Assembly: GCF_011090165.1 (NCBI RefSeq)
Contig: NZ_JAADJT010000013.1
Span: 1 to 64,000, forward strand
Origin: Duganella aceris
Lineage (GTDB): Bacteria; Pseudomonadota; Gammaproteobacteria; Burkholderiales; Burkholderiaceae_D
DNA length: 64,000 nucleotides
Direction: 5' to 3'
Position numbers and translations under genes: made by a program. This document shows positions 1-6,438 of the stretch, in pieces. The first letter of the stretch is position 1. Each line of letters begins with the position of its first letter. The notes below the pieces were generated by a model. The model saw only the letters and a program-made list of their open reading frames with translations, was not told where the DNA came from and did not search any database.

Positions 1-105
1 GATTATGATTGGCCATGAGAGCAGTGGGTTGGGTTTTGGGTTTGGTCGCACAAACACAATAACTCTTCCTTACTGCTCTCTTGCGTTTACAACAGGTTCA
101 TCCCG
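1..105. other. Non-coding left edge with G-tracts and inverted repeats
   Basis: No coding sequence is visible here. Three GGG runs and a GG run at 26-45, separated by 2-4 T-rich bases, resemble a weak G-quadruplex motif on the plus strand. GAGAGCAGT (17-25) is repeated inverted as ACTGCTCTC (72-80), so this segment can fold into a long-loop stem. Confidence 0.4.
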
Positions 106-129
106 CTAATCCGCGATGAACCATTTTTT
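95..129 (+). terminator. Hairpin with T-run, plus-strand reading
   Basis: GGTTCATC (95-102) pairs with GATGAACC (115-122) around a 12-base loop and is followed by a run of six T (124-129). Read on the plus strand it looks like an intrinsic terminator for something entering from the left. The truncated toxin on the minus strand ends inside this hairpin. Confidence 0.4.
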
Positions 130-249
130 AGCCGCCTTAATGATGGCTGCGGCGCCGCGACGCGCGGCAGCCGGATCGCTTTGCGCCAGGAAGTAATGGA
201 GCCTGTCGACATCCGCCAACGCTTCCGGATGCCAAATCAGCGCGGGCAT
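106..249 (-). pseudogene. Truncated RelE/ParE-family toxin
   Basis: The 47 codons from ATG at 249 encode an N-terminal ParE/RelE-like segment (MPALIWHPEALADVDRL, then FLAQSDPAAARR), which is the first helix pair of this toxin family. Family members are usually about 90-105 residues, so the beta-sheet part with the catalytic or gyrase-binding face is missing. The last residues (KKWFIAD) look unrelated and end within a hairpin, and no continuation is visible in any minus-strand frame. The start overlaps the end of the antitoxin gene by 13 bases, the usual antitoxin-toxin arrangement. I infer that a deletion or rearrangement removed the 3' half, leaving an inactive toxin. Confidence 0.6.
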
Positions 250-473
250 TCGCTCCGATTCCCTGCGGCCAGGTCGGATAGCCAGGCATCGGCACGCTCC
301 TGCGATACGCCCGGCATGCCATCGCGGTAGCTTTGTAGTCGTCGTCGGTCGAGTTCCAGCGACAACGCTTCCTTGCAAATCTCCGCCAGGTAATCGTCAA
401 GCGACAAGCCTTTGCGGCTTGCTGCTTCGATGACCTCCGCTTCCAGCTCGTCGGATAAGGTGACGGTGATCAT
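237..473 (-). CDS. Ribbon-helix-helix-type antitoxin (ParD-like)
   Basis: This 78-residue protein begins MITVTLSDELEAEVIEAA, the short beta-strand plus helix of a ribbon-helix-helix DNA-binding antitoxin, followed by a second helix (LSLDDYLAEICKEAL) and a charged toxin-binding tail. It would bind the adjacent ParE-like toxin and repress its own operon. A strong ribosome-binding site (GAGGAGG) lies 5-7 bases upstream and overlaps the stop codon of the ketosynthase gene, so the antitoxin may be translated from the ketosynthase transcript. Its partner toxin is truncated, so the pair is probably a decayed toxin-antitoxin module. The exact antitoxin subfamily is uncertain. Confidence 0.6.
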   Translation of the reverse strand: MITVTLSDELEAEVIEAASRKGLSLDDYLAEICKEALSLELDRRRLQSYRDGMPGVSQERADAWLSDLAAGNRSECPR

Positions 474-483
474 CGATGCCTCC

Positions 484-1605
484 TCAGATGCGGCGCACCA
501 CCACGCAGCCGATCGAGTAGCCGGCGCCGAAGGAGCAGATCACGCCCAGCTGGCCCGGGGCCATGTCGTCCGAATACTTGTGGAAGGCGATCACCGAGCC
601 GGCCGACGAGGTGTTGGCATATTCGTCCAGGATCACCGGCGCTTCGCCCGGCTCGGCGTCGCGGCCCAGCACCATGCGGCTGATCAGCAGATTCATGTTC
701 AGGTTGGCCTGGTGCAGCCAGTAGCGGCTCACCTGCGGCACTTCCAGCCCGGCGCCGGCGATGGTGGTCTTGATCATCTCGGCGGCCATCGGGCACACGT
801 CCTTGAACACCTTGCGGCCCTGCTGGCGGAACAGCTTGTCCGGCTGGCCGACGCCGTTTTCATCGAAGCGGTTCAGGAAGCCGAAGTTGTTGCGGATGTT
901 GTTGGAGAAGCTGGTCTTCAGCTTGGTCTCGACGATTTCCCAGCGGTGCGCGCCCTTGGCGCTGTCGGCCGCTTCGACGATGATCGCGGTGCAGGCGTCG
1001 CCGAAGATGAAGTGGCTGTCGCGGTCGCGCCAGTTCAGGTGGCCGCTGGTGATTTCCGGATTGAGCACCAGCACCGCGCGCGCCTGGCCGCTTTGCACCG
1101 CCGCCACCGCCTGCTGGATGCCGAAGGTGGCCGAGGAGCAGGCCACGTTCATGTCGAAGCCGTAGCCGTCGATGCCCAGCGCGCCCTGCACCTCGACCGC
1201 CATCGCCGGATAGCCGCGCTGCATGTTGGAGCAGGCCACCAGCACCATGTCGATGTCGGCGGCGGTGCGGCCGGCGCGGTCCATCGCCTGCTGCGCGGCG
1301 GCGACGCAAATCTCCGCCTGCAGCGACAGTTCTTCGTCGGCGCGCTCGGGAATGCGCGACACCATGCGCGCCGGATCGAGGATGCCGCTTTTTTCCATCA
1401 CGTAGCGCGACTTGATGCCGGACGCTTTTTCGATGAAGGCCACGCTCGACAGCTCCAGCGCCGTGACCGTGCCTTCCGCGATGGCGGCGGCGTTGTCGGC
1501 GTTGAACTGTTCGGCGTAGGCGTTGAAGCACTCGACCAATTCTTCGTTGGAAATCGATTGCGCTGGCGTGTAGAGGCCGGTACCGCTGATGACGGCTTGT
1601 TTCAT
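484..1605 (-). CDS. Beta-ketoacyl-ACP synthase III family protein (FabH-like)
   Basis: A 373-residue thiolase-fold condensing enzyme. The FabH triad is visible: Cys156 in NVACSSATF, His298 in WLHQAN and Asn330 in YANTSSAG. These catalyse decarboxylative Claisen condensation of an acyl-CoA starter with malonyl-ACP in the cytoplasm. It is about 50 residues longer than housekeeping FabH (around 320), with extra sequence near residues 30-75, and does not sit in a fab cluster. It may therefore be a specialised enzyme for an unusual starter unit rather than the essential FabH. The ATG start has a modest GAAAG ribosome-binding site. The antitoxin gene begins 10 bases after its stop. Confidence 0.85.
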   Translation of the reverse strand: MKQAVISGTGLYTPAQSISNEELVECFNAYAEQFNADNAAAIAEGTVTALELSSVAFIEKASGIKSRYVMEKSGILDPARMVSRIPERADEELSLQAEICVAAAQQAMDRAGRTAADIDMVLVACSNMQRGYPAMAVEVQGALGIDGYGFDMNVACSSATFGIQQAVAAVQSGQARAVLVLNPEITSGHLNWRDRDSHFIFGDACTAIIVEAADSAKGAHRWEIVETKLKTSFSNNIRNNFGFLNRFDENGVGQPDKLFRQQGRKVFKDVCPMAAEMIKTTIAGAGLEVPQVSRYWLHQANLNMNLLISRMVLGRDAEPGEAPVILDEYANTSSAGSVIAFHKYSDDMAPGQLGVICSFGAGYSIGCVVVRRI

Positions 1606-1679
1606 AGTTAAACTTTCGCGTTAGGCAATGGCTTGCGCCATAATGAGGCAAATTCTACACAATGCGTGTGCGTTAGGCG

Positions 1680-1709
1680 AAAATAAAAGCGGCGCCCCTG
1701 GGGCGCCGC
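1680..1709 (-). terminator. Intrinsic terminator of the protease gene
   Basis: GCGGCGCCCC (1689-1698) pairs with GGGGCGCCGC (1700-1709). On the minus strand the stem is followed by TTTTATTTT. It lies just downstream of the S41 protease stop codon, so it should terminate that gene and separate it from the ketosynthase. Confidence 0.75.
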
Positions 1710-1731
1710 CGATACGCTACAACAAATCCGC

Positions 1732-3177
1732 TTATTTCTTGGCCAAGTCTTTTTTCAACGCGGTGTCCACCTGCACCACCGTGGTCTCCGGCTTGGCCAG
1801 CTGCACCGGCAAGCCCTTCAGATGGTTCAGCGCCTGCGACAGCTGGAAGTCTTCGCCGCTGCCGTATTCCAGCGGCTTGCGGTTCTTCTCCATCGCCACG
1901 ATGCGCAGCTGTTCCTCCAGCTCGTCGCGCTTGTTCTTGCTGGCCTCCTGGTCGCGGTCGTTGGACAGGTGCTTGGCCAGGTCGGCCTCGCGGGTGCGCA
2001 GCGCGTTCAGGCCGTCGCCGTCGGCGTTTTCATCGACCGGCACGTCCGGCGTGATGCCCTTGGCCTGGATCGAGCGGCCGTTCGGCGTGTAATAGCGCGC
2101 CGTGGTCAGCTTGACCGCCGTGTCGGCCGTCAACTGGCGGATGGTCTGTACCGAGCCTTTGCCGAAGGTCTGGGTGCCGATGATGTCGGCGCGCTTGTAA
2201 TCCTGCAGCGCGCCGGCGACGATCTCCGACGCCGAGGCCGAACCGGTATTCACCAGCACCACCATCTTCACCTGCTTGACGGCGGCCGGCAGCCGCGCCA
2301 GCGCGTCGCTGTCGCTGCGCAGCGCGTAGTATTCGGGACGGCCGTAGAAGATCTGCTTCTGGTCCGGCAGCTGGCCGTTGGTCGAGACGATGGCCGCGTC
2401 CTTCGGCAGGAAGGCGGCGGCGACGCCGATCGCGCCCTGCAGCACGCCGCCCGGGTCGTTGCGCAGGTCCAGCACCAGGCCCTTGATGTTCGGGTCCTGT
2501 TTGTACAACTCAACGATTTTGGCCGCCATGTCGTCGACGGTCGGCTCCTGGAACTGCGAGATGCGCAGCCAGGCGTAGCCCGGCTCGACCAGCTTGCCCT
2601 TGACGCTCTTCTGGTGGATTTCCTCGCGGGTGATGTTGAACACCAGCGGCTCGGCCTCGCCCTTGCGCAGCACCGTCAAACTGACCTTGCTGTGCGGCTC
2701 GCCGCGCATCTTCTTGACCGATTCGTCCAGACTCATGCCCTTGACCGGCGAGTTGTCGAGCCGGCTGATCAGGTCGCCCGACTTGATGCCGGCGCGCCAG
2801 GCCGGGGAATCCTCGATCGGCGCCACGATCTTGATGTAGCCGTCCTCGCTCTGGCCGATCTCGATGCCGAGACCGACGAACTTGCCTTGCGATCCTTCGC
2901 GCAGTTCGGCGTAGGCTTTCTTGTCCAGATAGGCGGAGTGCGGATCGAGCGAGGCCACCATGCCGGAAATGGCTTCCGTCAGCAGCTTCTTGTCCTCGAC
3001 CGGCTCGACATAGTCGGACTTGATCAGTCCGAACACATCGGCCAGCTGGCGCAGCTCTTCCAGCGGCAGCGGCGGCTCCACCGGCTTTTGCGCCATGGCG
3101 GAGAATTGCAGCGAGACCGCGATGCCGGCCACAACGCCGAGCCCGATCAATCCGGAGTTCTTTAGTTTCTTGCCCAT
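1732..3177 (-). CDS. C-terminal processing peptidase, S41 family (CtpA/Prc-like)
   Basis: A 481-residue periplasmic serine protease. The N-terminus has a membrane-export segment (about residues 8-29, ending in AMAQK). A PDZ domain spans about 95-175 and recognises C-terminal tails. The S41 catalytic core follows, with the Ser/Lys dyad as Ser315 (TGSASASEI) and Lys340 (TFGKGSVQT). The 25-residue spacing matches Prc and CtpA. These enzymes trim or degrade envelope proteins, often cell-wall hydrolases. It is transcribed alone, with a terminator at 1680-1709. A possible -10 element (TATACT on the minus strand, 3240-3245) lies about 60 bases upstream of the start. Confidence 0.93.
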   Translation of the reverse strand: MGKKLKNSGLIGLGVVAGIAVSLQFSAMAQKPVEPPLPLEELRQLADVFGLIKSDYVEPVEDKKLLTEAISGMVASLDPHSAYLDKKAYAELREGSQGKFVGLGIEIGQSEDGYIKIVAPIEDSPAWRAGIKSGDLISRLDNSPVKGMSLDESVKKMRGEPHSKVSLTVLRKGEAEPLVFNITREEIHQKSVKGKLVEPGYAWLRISQFQEPTVDDMAAKIVELYKQDPNIKGLVLDLRNDPGGVLQGAIGVAAAFLPKDAAIVSTNGQLPDQKQIFYGRPEYYALRSDSDALARLPAAVKQVKMVVLVNTGSASASEIVAGALQDYKRADIIGTQTFGKGSVQTIRQLTADTAVKLTTARYYTPNGRSIQAKGITPDVPVDENADGDGLNALRTREADLAKHLSNDRDQEASKNKRDELEEQLRIVAMEKNRKPLEYGSGEDFQLSQALNHLKGLPVQLAKPETTVVQVDTALKKDLAKK

Positions 3178-3404
3178 GTTTCCACCTGTCGAAGCGATAT
3201 TGCACTTAGCCGCTGCGGCCCCGCAGCTTGCATGAGTTGAGTATAAACCTGATTTCCGGCAAACGTAGTAGCCGTCACGAAATGATTTATACCTTTACGA
3301 GGTTTTACAACGGTCGCCGTTGACTTCCAAAGCGCACCATACCCCGCTTGGCGAAAGGCCAAGTTTGCTGTTTTGTATGAAGTGTATGCGCAATGTTCAC
3401 CGCA

Positions 3405-3453
3405 GTAAGTAATTGTAAGAAGTCGGATCAGGGCCGATTCCGCATCCTAAACT
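3405..3453 (+). promoter_or_regulatory. CpxR-like direct repeat upstream of a candidate promoter
   Basis: GTAAG (3405-3409), five bases, then GTAAG (3415-3419) closely matches the enterobacterial CpxR box GTAAA-N5-GTAAA. A candidate -10 TAAACT lies at 3448-3453, with a poor -35 near 3425-3430. This places the repeat just upstream of -35, as expected for activation by an OmpR-family regulator. The downstream gene is Spy/CpxP-like, a classic Cpx-controlled product. Confidence 0.5.
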
Positions 3454-3489
3454 GAACTCGTATTTCTCTCTACCCTGAAGTGGTTTTTC

Positions 3490-3518
3490 GCCTGCGCCCC
3501 AAGCGCAGGCTTTTTTTT
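3490..3518 (+). terminator. Intrinsic terminator inside the 5' leader of the Spy-like gene
   Basis: GCCTGCGC (3490-3497) pairs with GCGCAGGC (3503-3510) around a 5-base loop and is followed by eight T. It ends only 16 bases before the ATG at 3535, and after the candidate promoter. It is either an attenuator or the end of a short leader RNA of about 60 bases. Confidence 0.75.
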
Positions 3519-3534
3519 ATCCACCGGAGCAACC

Positions 3535-4134
3535 ATGCGATTTTTATCATTTCCTTCTTCGTCCGTCCTGCGCCGCGCCGGCGCGGCGCTGGCCTTGTCC
3601 GCCTTGCTGGCGCCCGCGTTCGCGCTGCCCGTGATGGAGATGCGCGCCGAGGACTTCATGCCGATGGCGGCCGAGCTGAAAAAATCGCTGAACCTCAACA
3701 CCAATCAGCAAACGCTGTGGCAGCAGGTCGAAAGCAAGACGCGCAACCTGCTGCGCGAGCGCAAGGCCCGCCGCGAGCGCCTGCAGGCGGCGACCCAGGC
3801 CGGCACCCAGGGCGCCAACGTCGAGCTGCGCGACCTGGCCAAGGCGGTCGACGAGGAAAGCGGGCTGGAGGCCAACGAGGAAAAACTGATGCGCGAATGG
3901 TGGCTGACGGTCAACGATGCGCTGGATGAAACCCAGCGCCGCACCGTGGTGCAGCTGGTCGGCGAGCAATTGCTGCGGGTGCAGGACAACGGCGGCGGCG
4001 CGCCGCGTCCGGAACGCAAGGAAGAGGGCGGCGAGCATCGCGGCGGCGGCCGCAAGGGCGGTGGCATGGGCGGCGGCGGCATGGGCGTCGGCGTCGGCGC
4101 GGGCGGCGCCAGCATCAACCTGCCGGGCGGTTAA
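3535..4134 (+). CDS. Spy/CpxP-like periplasmic protein with glycine-rich tail
   Basis: A 199-residue exported protein. A signal peptide occupies about residues 1-30 (ending PAFALP). The middle (about 35-145) is helical and highly charged, with a segment (LNLNTNQQTLWQQVE) resembling the LTxxQ-type repeats of Spy/CpxP chaperones, which cradle unfolded proteins in the periplasm. The last 45 residues are rich in Gly, Arg and Met and appear disordered. The ATG has a CCGGAG ribosome-binding site just after a leader terminator. Upstream GTAAG repeats point to envelope-stress control. The Spy assignment is by pattern and could be a family-specific relative. Confidence 0.65.
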   Translation: MRFLSFPSSSVLRRAGAALALSALLAPAFALPVMEMRAEDFMPMAAELKKSLNLNTNQQTLWQQVESKTRNLLRERKARRERLQAATQAGTQGANVELRDLAKAVDEESGLEANEEKLMREWWLTVNDALDETQRRTVVQLVGEQLLRVQDNGGGAPRPERKEEGGEHRGGGRKGGGMGGGGMGVGVGAGGASINLPGG

Positions 4135-4138
4135 GGTC

Positions 4139-4216
4139 GTCGTTCCCGCGCAGGCGGGAACCCATGCTGAGCGTCCGATCATACGTTCTATGGATTCCCG
4201 CCTGCGCGGGAATGAC
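4139..4216. repeat. REP-type inverted repeat
   Basis: Two 26-base arms (4139-4164 and 4191-4216) are inverted copies differing at two positions. Each carries a smaller palindrome around CCCGC-GCAGG-CGGG. The 26-base spacer is unrelated. The GTCATTCCCGCGCAGGCGGG core is the widespread proteobacterial extragenic palindrome. It sits between the Spy-like gene and the first M13 peptidase and may act as a terminator or mRNA-stabilising element. Confidence 0.85.
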
Positions 4217-4322
4217 TGGCGGTTCGTGTATCGTAAAGTAAAAATCGGCCCCGGGCCCCTGCCGCGGGCGGGGCTGGGGCTACAATCGACGCTGCACGCC
4301 ACCCGACCCACGAGGACCCGTC

Positions 4323-6353
4323 TTGAAACGAACGCTGCTGACCACCCTGGCCCTGAGCCTGATCACCGCCTACGCCGGCGCCGCCGACACCGCGCCGGGT
4401 TCCGGCATCGACGTCCAATACATCGACGCCGGCGTGCGTCCGCAGGACGATTTCTTCGTCCACCTGAACGGCGGCTGGCTGAAGGGCACCGAGATCCCGG
4501 CCGATAAATCCAGCTGGGGCACCTTCGCCAAATTGCGCGACGACGTGCTGCCCGAACTGCGCGGCATCATCGAGGCGGCCGACGCCGACAAGGCGCGCAA
4601 GCCCGGCAGCGACGCGCAGAAGATCGGCGACCTGTACGCCAGTTTCATGGACGAGCAAAAACTGGAGGCGCTGGGCTTCAAGCCGCTGACCGGCGAGCTC
4701 AGCAGCATCCGCGCGATCAAGGACAAGAAAGCCTTCCCGATGCTGATGGCGCACCTGGACAAGATCGGCGTCGCCACGCCGTACAGCCTGTCGGTGCGGC
4801 CGGACGCGCGCGAGTCGAGCAAGTACGCGGTCTACATCGGCCAGAGCGGCCTGGGCCTGCCGGACCGCGACTACTACCTGAAAAAAGACGATGCCAAGAT
4901 GGCCGCCGCGCTGGCCAAGTATGAAGTGCTGGTCGCGAAGATCCTCGGCCTGGCCGGCGACAAGAACCCTGGCGCCAACGCCAAGGCCATCGTCGCGCTG
5001 GAAACCGCGCTGGCCGAGGCGCAATGGACCAAGGTGCAGAACCGCGATCCGGTCAAGCGCTACAACAAGACCCCGATCAACAAGCTGGCCGAGCTGGCGC
5101 CCGGTTACGACTGGGGCCACGCGCTGGCCGTGGCCGGCGTCGGCGCCAAGACCGACTATGTCATCGTCAGCCAGCCGAGCTACCTGAGCGGCTTCAACGC
5201 GGTGCTGGACAAGACCGACCTGGCGACCTGGAAAGCCTACTTCGAATGGCAGGTGCTGCGCAGCGCCTCGCCGTACCTGTCGAAGGCCTTCGCCGACGCC
5301 CATTTCGATTTCTACAGCACCGTGCTGACCGGGGTCGCGGTCAAGCCGCCGCGCTGGAAGCGGGCGGTGGCGCTGGAGGAGCGCGCGCTGGGCGAAGTGC
5401 TGGGCAAGCTGTACGTGGCACAGTATTTCCCGCCGGAGCGCAAGGCGCGCATGGACGAGCTGGTCAAAAACCTGCTGGTCGCCTACAAGGACAGCATCGA
5501 CCAGCTTGACTGGATGAGCCCGGAAACCAAGAAGGAAGCGCAAGCCAAGCTGGCCAAGTTCACGCCGAAGATCGGCTACCCGAACAAGTGGCGCGACTAC
5601 AGCGCGCTGGCGATCCTTAAAAACGATTTGGTCGGCAACGTGCTGCGCGCCGAGAATTTCGCCTACCAGCGCATGGTCAACAAACTGGGCAAGCCGATCG
5701 ACCGCGAAGAGTGGGGCATGACGCCGCAGACCATCAACGCCTACTACAACTCGACGATGAACGAGATCGTGTTCCCGGCCGCGATCCTGCAACCGCCGTT
5801 CTTCGACGCCACCGCCGACGACGCGGTCAACTACGGCGCCATCGGGGCGGTGATCGGCCATGAAATCAGCCACGGCTTCGACGACGGCGGCAGCCAGTCC
5901 GACGGCGACGGCAACCTGCGCGACTGGTGGACCAAGCAGGACCGCATCAACTTCAAGGCCAAGACCGACGCGCTGGTCAAGCAATACAGCGGCTACAGCC
6001 CGCTCCAGGGCTACAACGTCAACGGCGAGCTGACCCTGGGCGAGAACATCGCCGACAACTCCGGCGCCGCGATCGCGTTCAAGGCCTACAAGCTGTCGCT
6101 GGGCGGCAAGCCGGCGCCGGTGATCGACGGCCTGAGCGGCGAGCAGCGCTTCTTCATGGGCTGGGGCCAGGTGTGGCGCAGCAAGACCCGCGACGAGCAG
6201 CAGATCCTGTTGATCAAGACCGACCCGCATTCGCCGGGCCAGTTCCGCACCAACGGCACGCTGGTCAACCAGCCGGGCTTCTACGATGCCTTCGGCGTCA
6301 AGCCGGGCGACAAGATGTATGTTGCGCCGGAACAGCGCGTGATCATCTGGTAA
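4323..6353 (+). CDS. M13 family zinc metallopeptidase, copy 1 (PepO/neprilysin-like)
   Basis: A 676-residue exported endopeptidase. The signal peptide is residues 1-20 (ending AYAGA). An M13 N-terminal helical domain (about 40-420) caps the active site, followed by the M13 catalytic domain. Zinc ligands are His513 and His517 in GHEISH, with catalytic Glu514, plus Glu574 in the GENIAD motif; Asp578 orients the histidine. The start is TTG at 4323, with GAGGA about 9 bases upstream, and this start gives the signal peptide immediately. It is the first of three tandem homologues. One small difference is DDGGSQSDGDG where the other two have DDQGAQYDGDG. Substrates are likely extracytoplasmic oligopeptides, inferred from the family. 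Confidence 0.93.
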   Translation: MKRTLLTTLALSLITAYAGAADTAPGSGIDVQYIDAGVRPQDDFFVHLNGGWLKGTEIPADKSSWGTFAKLRDDVLPELRGIIEAADADKARKPGSDAQKIGDLYASFMDEQKLEALGFKPLTGELSSIRAIKDKKAFPMLMAHLDKIGVATPYSLSVRPDARESSKYAVYIGQSGLGLPDRDYYLKKDDAKMAAALAKYEVLVAKILGLAGDKNPGANAKAIVALETALAEAQWTKVQNRDPVKRYNKTPINKLAELAPGYDWGHALAVAGVGAKTDYVIVSQPSYLSGFNAVLDKTDLATWKAYFEWQVLRSASPYLSKAFADAHFDFYSTVLTGVAVKPPRWKRAVALEERALGEVLGKLYVAQYFPPERKARMDELVKNLLVAYKDSIDQLDWMSPETKKEAQAKLAKFTPKIGYPNKWRDYSALAILKNDLVGNVLRAENFAYQRMVNKLGKPIDREEWGMTPQTINAYYNSTMNEIVFPAAILQPPFFDATADDAVNYGAIGAVIGHEISHGFDDGGSQSDGDGNLRDWWTKQDRINFKAKTDALVKQYSGYSPLQGYNVNGELTLGENIADNSGAAIAFKAYKLSLGGKPAPVIDGLSGEQRFFMGWGQVWRSKTRDEQQILLIKTDPHSPGQFRTNGTLVNQPGFYDAFGVKPGDKMYVAPEQRVIIW

Positions 6354-6368
6354 GCGTTTAATTTGCAT

Positions 6369-6395
6369 AAAAAGGCCACTCGCTGTGGCCTTTTT
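6369..6395 (+). terminator. Terminator after M13 copy 1
   Basis: GGCCAC (6374-6379) pairs with GTGGCC (6385-6390), flanked by A5 and T5, 15 bases after the stop codon. It separates copy 1 from copy 2. Confidence 0.75.
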
Positions 6396-6438
6396 GCTAT
6401 TGTTCTGAATCTTGGCTATACCAATCGGAGAGATAGAC

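Larger units (their letters stand above)
3178..3534. promoter_or_regulatory. Divergent intergenic region between protease and Spy-like gene
   Basis: No gene is visible. It must hold the minus-strand promoter of the S41 protease (candidate -10 at 3240-3245) and the plus-strand control region of the Spy-like gene: a GTAAG direct repeat, a candidate promoter and a leader terminator, listed separately. Confidence 0.6.
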
